Positions 11,671 to 21,227 of a stretch of DNA of 64,000 nucleotides are shown here, one piece after another. The stretch is from Psococerastis gibbosa (Eukaryota; Arthropoda; Insecta; Psocodea; Psocidae): NCBI GenBank assembly GCA_963971405.1, contig OZ020491.1:28199019-28263018 (forward strand), read 5' to 3'. The position numbers and the translations under genes are program-made. The stretch's first letter is position 1; the number at the start of each line of letters is the position of its first letter. Below the pieces are notes generated by a model. The model was not told where the DNA came from and did no database searches. It saw only the letters and a list, made by a program, of their open reading frames with translations.

Positions 11671-12553
11671 TGCAGGATGATTTCGACTCTGTTAGTGAGT
11701 GGACTGCTTTTAATAAAATGTGCTTGCATAGTGGCAAATGCTAGTTTATGCAAATTGGCAAGGGTCAAAAAATACCGGCAGCTTATATATTAAATGGTCA
11801 ATCCCTTCGACGCAGCATTTCAATCAAGGATCTTGGAATCACCTTTACAGAAGACTTAAGCTTCAGTTCACACAATAAAAATAACATAAATGATGCAAAA
11901 CGTACTCTAAGCTTTATAACAAGAATCTGATGCCACAACTTCCATAATACTGACACGTTTAAGCTATTATATCTCGCATTGGTCAGATCTAAACTGGAAT
12001 ATGGCGCAATAGTGTAGAACCCTAGTGCAATTACTTATATTTCCGCCTTGGAGCGTGTGCAAAAACGATTTCTCAGATATCTATATTTTCGCAAACATAA
12101 GGTGTATCCACATTATTCGCGCCATCCTGTCCGCAGCTCATCAATGATGAATGAGTTTAACTTTTCAACCGTAAAATCTAGGAGATGAGATGTGTTGGAC
12201 TGCATGTTTGTGTACAATGTCTTAAACTACTTAGCCTATAATTGACAGTCCACAAATTTTGGAATTATTTCCAATTAGAGTAAAAGTGAGGGCGACTCGC
12301 TCTCGAGTGTTATTTATATTTAATGGTCACTATGAGAATTCTTTTCAGAGGATTTACAAATTATTTAATGTGTATGATATTGACCCGTTCTCAATGGGAC
12401 GTAACCTATTTAAAAATGAGCTATTACATAAGGTATGACAGATCGGGTGACTTTGCATTTGACTTTGTATTTTTGTAAATGTGTTCGTTTTGGTTTGTCT
12501 TGACAACTGTGATTCACATTATATATAGGCCTATGTTATTATTATTATTATTA
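11671..12553 (+). mobile_element. 5'-truncated LINE inserted in the foldback
   Basis: Broken plus-strand frames read SLRRSISIKDLGITFTEDLS, then LLYLALVRSKLEYGAIV and ALERVQKRFLRYLYF, the post-RT blocks of CR1/Jockey-like elements. Several stops and frame changes make it dead. It ends in (ATT)n at about 12536-12553. Confidence 0.65.
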
Positions 12554-12823
12554 TTATATTTTCGGTAAGTTTTTTTGAATTTTTTCTGCCTTAGATTTAG
12601 ACAATTCATTTATAATCCTTAATATATTAATTATAAATTAAACCTTGTTTATTTCTAGCTAGGGCGTTATGTGTTTACATTTGCTCTTTATAGTTTATAT
12701 TTTCTGCGGCAGCGTCGCGTCAGTTCAGTTCTTCTGCATTGCCAACATCACAATTTAAAAAATTCTGAAATTTGCTGTTCATTTATTTTAAACAATTGAA
12801 TTAATACCATCACGTGACATGGT

Positions 12824-13148
12824 ATGAGGTTCATTTGTGACGTCATTTTGTAGATGGCAGCACCAGTTACAATGATATCAAAGCGTTGATTTTTCCATGT
12901 CTCAATATTATTTTAAAATTATTTTTAATTACGTATTATTTTAAAGTGATATTTTTCTATAAATCATGGAGAATATATATATTAAATTATATGCAGCGAA
13001 ATAAGGTCCAGGCATAGTAATAATATTATAAAAAATATTAAAAGAATTAATTAGATGCTAAGAGCTTAGTTTTCACATGCAAACGGCGGCCATTTTGAAT
13101 AATATGGATATCGGTTTGTCGTCAGCGAACCTAGTGACCAAAACTGTC
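12824..13148. mobile_element. MITE with GAGGTTC ends, nested in the foldback arm
   Basis: A 325-bp block starts GAGGTTCATTTGTGACG and ends CTACAGAACCTC. It is nearly identical to 50768-51111. Here it interrupts the foldback arm between GGTAT and ATTATATTAACCC, giving a clean empty-site comparison with 55220-55245. Confidence 0.7.
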
Positions 13149-13214
13149 CCTACAGAACCTCATTATATTAACCCTGGTTTTATAATAGTAGCAAACCGCC
13201 ATGAACGGGCTGCA

Positions 13215-14384
13215 GAATTCTACACAGTATATCCCGAAACTATTTACCTCAACCCCAAAGGGACCACTTCTGAGAGAACCTAAGATAGACACCTACCACA
13301 CACCTGAAAAGTCGCGAAATTTTTCCATTTTGTTGTGTAAGTCTACTTGGCAGTTGTAACAATAAAATATAAAGCATGCTAGATATGGTAGCTTATACAG
13401 GTCAATAATAATAACAAATATGATTTTTACATGAAAAATTGTAAATAATAAATAAATAAAAGTCATACTTAGCCTGTGTAGGCTCACCAGCACTGCCACG
13501 TTGATAGCGGTATGCAACCCTTCGATTGGGTAAAGGTAAACAGAAAACTTCAGCGTCGTTTGGTACAAATTTTAATGCTGTCTATAAATAGGAAAAAATA
13601 CACTTAAAATATGAATTGATGCATTATTTATATCTATTTGTAATTAAAAAAAAATCTAGTTTCGACTAGGTAAGCCAGAAAAAACACTTCTCTACCCCAT
13701 GGTACGATATGCAGTAAAATATGTAGCCTACTTTATCGATCATATTTTAGAATCAGCCCTAGATCAAGTACGGAAACGAGTCTTAACTACTTCGTATTAA
13801 CTTTATTTAACCATTTTTTTCACTTTACTAATGGAAAGTGAGTTCCCCTAATAATCCAATACCAAAAAAAACTCATAAACTTTGTTATCAAGCAGCCTAA
13901 TCCAATGTTTATGGTGCTACCGCAGATTTAGATAATACACCTAATCAAACCTTTTTGAGACCCGATACCTGTAGGACCACCGAGGCTCATGATCGTAAAT
14001 TTCGGCGGTCATATTGTGTCAGTAGCGGTCTCTTATCTCTCAATAAAATTATAACCCTAAAAATGCTAACCTTTTTGATACCGCGTTAAGGGTGAGACAT
14101 TTTAGGACCACCACACATCGGATACCTAAATACATCAGCATTCTTCTTCGGAGATCGCAAACTCAAGATCTTCTCGTTAGCGATTCTGTTGTCAGCCCTG
14201 GCTGTTGAATCGTTCATTTTTTTTCAATATTCACATTCTTTTATGCTTGCAACCCTACTACACCTTGGTCATAATTCCTTTGACCGTCGTTTTAATTTAC
14301 TTTGACATTTACCCTACGTTTGCCTACTATCGGCAGTACTTAGCATATGATTAAATCAATAAGTAAATAAGGACTTTTCTTGTT
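13215..14384. other. Intergenic, no recognised repeat
   Basis: Mostly AT-rich. One minus-strand segment (13469-13577) has exon-like properties and is listed separately. Nothing else was supported. Confidence 0.4.
13469..13577 (-). other. Unrecognised exon-like segment
   Basis: On the minus strand a pyrimidine-containing stretch ending GACAG precedes an open frame reading LKFVPNDAEVFCLPLPNRRV then AYRYQRGSAGEPTQA. A possible GTATGA donor follows. The composition looks more protein-like than its AT-rich surroundings. No partner exons and no family were recognised, so it may be chance or an old transposon piece. Confidence 0.2.
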
Positions 14385-14545
14385 CTTTTACTAAGCCAAC
14401 CTAGCGGAGTTAGGGCTATACAGCCCACTCTTACACTCAACTAGGAAGGCCTGGGACCGCCTGCTTTACATGCCCTCCGTAGCATGGCCAGAAAATGTAG
14501 GAAGTGTAGGACTCGAGCCAACAACCTTTCTGGTGAAAGTGCGAT
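14385..14545 (-). repeat. tRNA-derived SINE
   Basis: Read on the minus strand it has TGAAAG/GGTTGTTGGCTCGAGTCC-like box B sequence, then CATGCTACGGAGGGCATGTA and CCTAACTCCGCTAGGTTGGC. It matches the copies at 34190, 46950 and 48145. Confidence 0.7.
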
Positions 14546-14559
14546 CTATTCTTTTTTAT

Positions 14560-14990
14560 TATCTTTGGTTGAGACTCAGTCAACTAACAGGGATTCTTCT
14601 TGGGTCAACTCAAGTGGATGAGAATAGGTCCACCCGGAGTTAGGCGGAAGAAAGGCCACAAGGCAGAAGACCCATCGGCAGACCGAGGACAATCCTTGAG
14701 GCAATAGTCGAACATCTCACTGGAGCTGTAGCCGAACTCAAAACGTTGGTGACCGAACGAATGGAGTATAAAACGGCGTTCCATACTTTTGTTGGCCGTT
14801 GAAATTGCCAACGCAGCAAAGCCAATACAATGTGAACGTGGCCGTTGGCATGTACCACTGAGCCAACGGTCGGCCGCGGAAAATCGCTTAAGTGTCGGCC
14901 TCCGTCATTGAAAGCCAGCGAGAGCGGGTAATGTGGAAGTGCCAACCGTTGGCTACACGCGGCACGCATTTATATCATCCTAGAAAGTCC
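14560..14990 (+). mobile_element. LINE 3' end remnant, copy 2 (see 540-1000)
   Basis: It aligns along its length with 540-930, including GTAGCCGAACTCAAAACGTT and the CCACCTTGAGCG-type end. The coding frame is broken. It directly precedes the presumed end of the Bel/Pao 3' LTR. Confidence 0.45.
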
Positions 14991-15009
14991 ACCTTGAGCG
15001 CGCTGGAAT

Positions 15010-15206
15010 TGGATAAGTAAGTAGTAAGACGTTTTGCGTTAGACTGACTTGTATTTTTCTAATTCTATTCCTACAAAGTACAAACTTAAACCTAGAGGGG
15101 TGCGTTACAAGAGGGGTGAGCTTGATCCTCATTCGGCCCCCCGGAATTCATACCTCCGCGTCGCTGTACCTATTGTCAGTTGTTGAGGGTCAACGGGCCT
15201 CAACAA
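15010..15206 (-). repeat. Probable 3' LTR of the Bel/Pao element
   Basis: On the minus strand a polypurine tract (AAGGGGGGCAGAT, 15219-15207) is followed by TGTTGAGGCCCGTTGACCCT, a typical TG LTR start. The far end is uncertain; about 15010 is where similarity to the 540-1000 repeat begins. No 5' LTR is present to confirm the length. Confidence 0.4.
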
Positions 15207-15219
15207 TCTGCCCCCCTTG

Positions 15220-16155
15220 AAAGACAGTGAGGCTTTCAAGACCAAAAGTAAAAGGTTATATAATATGTAAATGAAAAGGAAGGGGACTCTGGTAAGCGAT
15301 CATTGGTGAACGATAAGGCGCAGCGACGCGGAATCGCAACAGGCAAGTCATGAGAGAACGATTTACGATTAAAGAACCTTACAACTATGCAAATAATAAA
15401 CTATGGCGAGTAATTTTATGGGTATTAACACTATTGATGTTACTTTGCGAACATTTTTTTAACGCGAGCGTAAGGCATCGCATACACAAGACATTCAAAA
15501 CTTTTTTTTGAAAAAACCATCTCACGATTTCTTAGAGAGTCCATTTACGATTAAACAACTTTGTAAGGAACCCAATAGGTTAAATATGACAACTAAAATT
15601 TATTTGAGACGTTATTACGATGAAATGAATTCATACGAGGATACGGGTAAGTAATGCATGACGATTACAATTTGATCGAAACGTTATTACTACTAAATTA
15701 ATTATTTTATACTAGGATACGAATATAAGTTATATGATACTAAATAGACGATTAAGCCACTTGCCAAACAATATACGATTGTTGAAAACAAACTGCAGTT
15801 CTGTAAGCTTATTTACTGAAACTAAAAATTACTGAATATGATGCCAATCGAGTTTTAAAAGAGGATCGCTTACGTCTTAAAGAGGTTTTTACTTTTGATA
15901 AGATATGATTGTTTGCTTACGATATTTGCAACATTGCGACGGAATAGACATTACTGAGTACGATTATTATGATCACGACAATTTCGACTACGACACATGG
16001 TTACGCAAACCACACACACAAAAAGAGCATGAATTACATTTTGATGCTGCACTCATATTTCACTGCACCTTTGGGTTAAAAACACAAAAAAGGGCGACTC
16101 TTGCGGGTCTGAAGTTCATGGTTCCCACAACTGGTGAAGGTGAACCTGGTAGCAG
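15220..16155. other. Non-coding 3' region of the Bel/Pao element
   Basis: Between the integrase stop and the polypurine tract lie about 930 AT-rich bases with no recognised domain. They are unusually long for this position and may include foreign sequence. Confidence 0.35.
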
Positions 16156-17064
16156 CTAGCGCCGTGCTGCCAACCGCTCACTGCGGCGGACTGCCTGGGG
16201 TTGTAGCTCCACAGGAGATGCTGTAGGTGTGTCATTGGAGTCAATTCCGTCAATATCTGTGCCATCGTCAAGGGGAAGCTTGCATATGCGAGTAATTGGG
16301 CGCTGGTAAGTGCTGTGTTGTGTTCGCACGGTTACCGCCCGAGCCAACACATCTGCGGATGCATGAACTTCGAGTACTCTGCCCAATCGCCATTGAAGCG
16401 GGTGGAGATTGTCCTCCTTTATCACTACTAGATCGCCCATGCGTATGGGTGGTTGTTGAGTACACGACTTTGGACGATGATTCAGTCTCGTTAAGTATTC
16501 CCAAGACCATCGGCGCCAAACGTCTTGAGACATTCGCTGGACGAAAAGCCAACGCTGTCTTGGTAGTATCTTATCGTCCTCCATGCGCTTGGGAGGAGCG
16601 ATTAAAGGGCCTCCGACGAGAAAATGCCCAGGTGTCAATGCTGCTAGGTCTGATGAATCTCCTGAGATGGGAGTTAGCGGTCGCGAGTTGAGAACGGCCT
16701 CCGCCTGGCAGAGGACGGTAGACAGCTCTTTGAAGGTCAACACGTGGTTCCCAACAAGGGCATTTAAATGGAATTTTACGGATTTAACACCTGCTTCCCA
16801 AACACCACCCCAGTGGGGAGCGGCAGGAGCGTTAAACTGCCACTGAACTTCTTTGGTAGGCAGCGCATTTTGTAGTGAAGCTGACTCGTGGATGTCTTTT
16901 AAGATCTTCGATGCAGCGGTAAAGTTAGTACCCCGGTCACTGAACATTGTAGAAAGTGTGGAACGCCGTGCACAAAGACGCTGAAAGGCGGCCAAGAAGG
17001 CATCAACTGATGAACTTGACGTAAGCTCCAAGTGCAGAGCTCGCGTGCTCATGCAGATAAACAA
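16156..17064 (-). pseudogene. Bel/Pao integrase core and C-terminal domain
   Basis: STRALHLELTSSSSVDAF continues the core. FSDRGTNFTAA gives the second Asp and APHWGGVWEAGVKSVK the Glu. LNSRPLTPISGD and LTPGHFLVGG then lead to a DUF5641-like tail with WRLGRV and ITRICKLPL. The stop is at 16156. It is readable over about 300 codons but displaced in frame from the zinc domain. Confidence 0.85.
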
Positions 17065-17633
17065 ACATATGTACCCCTTGTCCCCTTATGGTGGCGTGCC
17101 CCCCGGCTGAGGTAGGTGTGTAAGTTAATGGGACCGGCAAAATCAACCCCACAACGCTGGAAAGGTGAAACTGTGGTAACAGGAAGATCAGCCATTAACT
17201 GGGTGGCAGCCCGCGCCCGAAGACGAGTGCATGTCGCGCATGTGCGCGTGATAAATCGCGTTAGATTACGGAGCCCGGGGACGTGGTATGACTGAAGGGC
17301 AATCGCTGCCAACAACTGGGGCCCCGCATGTTCACTCATCACATGCAGGTTTCTGACGATCAGCTTCATAGCTGGATGCGCATAGGGTAGTACAATTGGG
17401 TGCCGAGTTGACTCAGGGAGCTCGGAGTTGCGCAGGCGGCCGCCTACTCTAACTATGCGTTCGTTGTCCAAAAAGGGTGCCAGTTTGAACAGTGAGGACA
17501 TACGACCGACAGGCTTTCCTGCGATCAACCGTTCGATTTCCTCGTGGTATACTTCGCGTTGAATCATACGCAGCATGGTGAACCGAGCGTTGGTAATTTC
17601 CGGTCCTCTAATGGGGCCCCGGGGTCTTTGCAC
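17049..17633 (-). pseudogene. Bel/Pao integrase zinc-binding part
   Basis: It has HPIVLPYAHPAMKLIVRNLH, HAGPQLLAAI and TCATCTRLRA (the H-H-C-C zinc-binding domain). FQRCGVDFAGPI, which carries the first catalytic Asp of the core, follows. The frame breaks at YVCLSA (17049) by a small deletion relative to the next frame. Confidence 0.8.
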
Positions 17634-17648
17634 TACCGGGGTAATGGC

Positions 17649-18239
17649 TCATTGAACGTAGGCAATTACTCGCAGTGTCTTGGATAGTCGTTCATATCGC
17701 GTCAGTAAAGGAATTGGCTTGGCCGCCACTAACAATACGAGTTTGGAGGGGCGAGCCTCCGGAGCATTGACGTACATATTAGGGTCCAGGGGCCACTTCT
17801 TTGACGTTAGCCATTGCGGACCACGCCACCACAGTTCACTATCCCTCAATTCGGAGGATGAGCATGGCCGGATTGCGATATCTGCTGGGTTCTCCTCGGA
17901 AGGAACATAATGCCAACTGTGTGGTGGAATGAGATCTTGCACAGCTTTCACCCGATGTGCTACGAATGTGTTCCATTTGCTTGGATGCGCCCGCAACCAA
18001 GCAAGCACGATTGTGGAGTCCGTGAATACTGCTGAATTATGCTTCACTTGAATCGCGCTTGACACCTTGTCCATCAGCTTAGCTAGCAGCACCGCAACAC
18101 ACAACTCCAGACGAGGGAGTGTAAGGGGTCGAAAAGGAGCTACCTTTGTTTTAGCCGCTATAAATCTAACTGTGTGGCTTCCGTCGATTAACTCTTGTTT
18201 GATGTAAATCAAGGCTGCATAAGCTGCCTCACTTGCGTC
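17649..18239 (-). pseudogene. Bel/Pao RNase H-like domain
   Basis: It continues in the same frame after the TGA with DASEAAYAALIYIKQ, PRLELCVAVLLAKL, FTDSTIVLAWLRA and PSEENPADIAIRP. In the family the last block is usually PAD..SRG, so IRP is probably a mutation. The frame ends with TGA at 17651-17649. Confidence 0.8.
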
Positions 18240-19376
18240 TCAAAAACCACAAAGTGTTGTCTTTGTGGCGGAGGATTCGTAGACCTTCCGAGGAATAGAA
18301 ATATACCTAGTTTCTGCGGCATTTTGCATGATCTCCGCCCAACGAGAGGAAAGGGCAGTTGGAAGGGTAGAATCCCAGGTGAGAGTATTGTCGGCCCATA
18401 GACGTTGGACAAATATTTTTGCGCACGAGAGAACGGGTGACGTCCATCCAATTGGGTCAAAGAATCGCCCGAGGTCACTAAGTACGGTGCGCTTTGTTGT
18501 TTTGCTGTGATTTATAGGCGTAGTCGTCTCCAGTGGGAGCATGTCATTGGCGATACACCAGCGAATTCCCAAAGTTTTGGTATCATTTCCTACTTCTTGG
18601 AGTACCCGAGTGGCGAGATAGGCTGCCGGTTTTGTGCCCCAAGTGACTGTAGTCAGCTCGTATTCCTGAATTGGATCGGAGGGTGTGTCACGCCAGAGAA
18701 TTCGCTGTAATGAATGATCGGTACGGTGTACGTTAACTTGTCTATACATTTGTGCCACATCGGCGGTCACAGCGTATTTCCAAATGCGAAACCTTACAAG
18801 GATATCGAACCGGTCCCTTTGAATCCGGGGTCCATTTCGCAACTCGTCGTTTAGGGACCTACCGTTAGAGGTCTTCGCGGACGCATCGAAAACAACCCGT
18901 AACTTACCCGCTTGGTTCAACACTCCACGGTGGGGAATGCAGACAGCGCTATCATTTGGTGCGGCCAATGTAAGGTGGCCTTGAATCCAAAAATCATTCA
19001 TTACCTCTCGGTATCTGGCAGCGTATATGGTATCCTTCGCCAGTTTACGTTCTAGGCCTTGGAGCCGAGCCAACGCCATTCTTCTGCTGTCACCTAGATT
19101 CGGAGGGTCATGCAGTTTTGGGATACGAACGCAGAAGCGTCCCGAAGGTTCCACGATGGTCGTCTGCTGGAACAACTCTTCCACGTACTGTTCCTCCTCG
19201 GTGTATATGGGAGTTGAAGGGAAGTTCTCAACCGCGAAGAATCGACCCAGACTGTCCCAACTCTGGGGCACTTCTCCGGTGACTGCATGCACGTGGTGAG
19301 TCACCTGTCCACCCGAATGAGTTTGTGAAACAGGGCCCAGTAATACCCAGTGTTGAGTTCTGTGCACAAGGGGCAC
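18240..19376 (-). pseudogene. Bel/Pao reverse transcriptase, catalytic loop deleted
   Basis: It has GRFFAVENFP, KLRVVFDASAKTSNGRSLND, TADVAQMYRQVNVH, ILWRD and VTWGTKPAAYLATRVLQEVG in order. It then jumps directly to TKTLGIRWCIANDM. In Pao polymerases these blocks are separated by roughly 70 residues holding the YVDD catalytic motif, which is absent here. The frame closes at a TGA (18242-18240) that falls inside the otherwise continuous domain leading to DASEAAYAAL. Confidence 0.85.
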
Positions 19377-19896
19377 CAGGTACTCGCTTGATTTCGGGCA
19401 ACAGAATGTTATGTAGAATGTCCGCCCCCAGTAAAACGTCTATTTTGCCTTGGATGCCGTACGTTGGGTCGGCGAGAAGAAGCCCTCGCAGATGAGGCCA
19501 TTCCTCGTTAACGGCCATTGATGGTACTGAGCCTGTAATTTTGGGTAACGTGTACGCGGTGATGGTGGTGGCATAGTTACCGTCCATGGATGTAATGGGC
19601 AAGTCAACCAGCTCATTGAGCCTTTGCTCTCTCCCGCCCGCGACTGAGATGTATCCTTCCGTTGGCCTTGTCGGTAGGCGCAGTACGTGCAATGCCTCCT
19701 TTACTACGAGCGATGTCGTTGAACCTCCATCCAACAAGGCTCTTAACTGTACACGAGACCCGTCAAAGGCCGTAACATGTATGATGGTGGTTTGTAAAAG
19801 AATGGTTTTCTTGTTTAGAACATGGGTTGTTTTCTGTTCTATTCCTCGAGGGTGTAACGTGGTGTTGTGTCTCCCGTTACATATCGTATCTTGCAA
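19228..19896 (-). pseudogene. Bel/Pao aspartic protease (DUF1758-like)
   Basis: The frame contains LRALLDGGSTTSLVV, the retropepsin active-site region with DGG in place of the common DSG, and later VLLGADILHNILLPEI. Upstream is NGRHNTTLHPRGIEQ, the end of the gag knuckle region. The frame runs out of phase with the polymerase near 19370, so the polyprotein is broken there. Confidence 0.75.
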
Positions 19897-20000
19897 TTGC
19901 TTGCCGATTTACACTCTTTAAGTGTATGCCCCCCGATAATGTAATTAGAACACAGCTTGTGCTTACTTACCAGAATGTGCCTTTCAGCGAGTGTGACTTC

Positions 20001-20077
20001 AGGTTAAGGGGGCCTACAAAATAATTTGTTACGCCAATCATTTTAGAAAAATATACGAATTGCTATTATTATTATTA
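20001..20077. repeat. Small repeat inserted in Bel/Pao gag, shared with 56768-56858
   Basis: AGGTTAAGGGGGCCTACAAA through ATATACGAATT and an (ATT)n tract occurs here and at 56768-56858, just upstream of the LINE at 57 kb. The (ATT)n end suggests a LINE- or SINE-tail insertion. Confidence 0.55.
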
Positions 20078-20492
20078 GATGGGGCGTCGGTAAATAGGAT
20101 GCTCGAGCGAACATTCCGGACACCTTGGGGGAAGAAGAAATTGCCGCAGCGTGGAGGCCTTAGTTGCAGAATCGATAATAGGGGCTGTCACAGCGGAATT
20201 CATGGGACGGATGGGCACCGTATAGTTAATCCTGGCCTGTCTCTGGAGGAACTCGATCACTGAGACCGTGGACGGTACCCTGTCGTCAGGGAGAGGCCGC
20301 TCAAAGTCAGATTGCAGCTGTCGATCGCATTTGTCCAAAATTAAATAGTTCCAAATGTAGTCACTCTCCTCTGGGTTTAGCCCCAAGATTCGGAGAGTTC
20401 CAAACCCTTCTTGAAAAGTGTCTATTATCTTTTGAATGTCCGCTGTTCTCGGTTCATTAAATAGCTTGTGTAATGTGCAGACGCGAGGTCAA
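20078..20492 (-). pseudogene. Bel/Pao gag C-terminal fragment (DUF1759-like)
   Basis: The minus-strand frame reads LHKLFNEPRTADIQ, ESDYIWNYLILDKCDRQLQ and DRVPSTVSVIEFLQ. These match the WD.lLi..kLd and PT...l..FL blocks of Pao gag. It then reaches the start of a knuckle region (CPECSLEHPIY), where a repeat insertion breaks it. A stop about 20492 bounds the 5' side. Confidence 0.65.
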
Positions 20493-20860
20493 CAATCAAC
20501 TGGCGTGGCATTAACAGCCCACATTATTGCCAAAGCCAACAAATGGGTCTGGGCGGCCCCGCTACAGTGCGGACGCGGCACTAGTAGTAGTAGTAGTGTT
20601 CGTCGGGTTAATAACGACTTCGGCCTCATAGAGGGACTCCGACTTGACTGTCCTATGCCAGCCCATAGGACAGTGGACCTCCTGATTATATTGGATTCCG
20701 AACCAAAACACAGTGAAGTCACACGATTAGTTCGGAGGTGACCAGAACAAGTCCTACCATGTTTCCTTACCGGCACTGTGCACACGACCAAGACCCAAGT
20801 TATCTCCAGCTTTGAACCTGCTCTGGTCCGCTGGATTCAACTTGGTATGGCGGCCGGCTC
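20493..20860 (+). repeat. Repeat block at the gene B duplication edge, includes partial R1
   Basis: It contains GGACCTCCTGATTATATTGG and TAGTTCGGAGGTGACCAGAA, shared with R1 copies at 6720, 26290 and 59150. A GACGCGGCACTA motif shared with the gene A flank follows. No coding signal. Confidence 0.5.
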
Positions 20861-20999
20861 GGACGCGGCACTAAGAGGGGGGAGGAAGTATGAGTCAACT
20901 CAGGGTAGTTTTACTATAGGGGTGCGATGGTTGGGGTTAAACAAATCCTTTGCGAAAGTAGGTTTGTAAAAATACTTGTCTCAGGTTTCAAAATATATA

Positions 21000-21227
21000 T
21001 TAGACATATTTAACTGCTCCCCTGATTAGATACTGACAAAAAGGATATCTATGTTCAATGGATTTACCTAGGAGATCAGTTTTATTGTCAAAATTTAAGT
21101 TACCAATATCTTTGATGTTGGCCACACCGTAAAGATCGACATAAAAAGACATACCGTCCACCACATTTAACTCTGACTTATATTTTTCCATAGACGGATA
21201 TACGGAATTCAGCACACCAATAGTCCC
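21000..21227 (-). CDS. Gene B exon 4 with stop
   Basis: Acceptor TTTCTAG ends at 21228. The exon has 75 codons and TAA at 21002-21000. Its first 26 codons are almost identical to gene A; the remainder differs at 27 residues. Confidence 0.8.
   Translation of the reverse strand, partial: GTIGVLNSVYPSMEKYKSELNVVDGMSFYVDLYGVANIKDIGNLNFDNKTDLLGKSIEHRYPFCQYLIRGAVKYV

Larger units (their letters stand above)
11478..13214. mobile_element. Larger foldback element split by two later insertions
   Basis: Left and right ends are inverted (CTGCAGCCCGATGGTATTAT at 11478; its counterpart ends CGGGCTGCAG at 13214). They enclose arms with ACCATGTCACGTGATGG. The uninterrupted relative at 54777-55257 is 481 bp and lies in the reverse orientation. 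Removing the LINE (11671-12553) and MITE (12824-13148) leaves about 530 bp, matching that copy. Confidence 0.7.
15010..20492 (-). mobile_element. Bel/Pao LTR retrotransposon, 5'-truncated and inactivated
   Basis: Minus-strand order is gag end (20492-20078), protease (19896-19228), reverse transcriptase (19376-18240), RNase H (18239-17649), integrase zinc domain and core (17633-16156), polypurine tract and 3' LTR. This is the Pao pol order, and the domain texts are listed separately. Lesions are visible: no 5' LTR or N-terminal gag, an 80-bp insert in gag, frameshifts between protease and RT and inside integrase, an in-frame TGA before RNase H, and loss of the polymerase catalytic loop. It cannot be autonomous. 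Confidence 0.85.

Noticed and set aside
18240-20741. Plus-strand open frames overlapping the Bel/Pao region
   Set aside because: They are reverse-strand shadows of the pol and gag frames, without motifs of their own.
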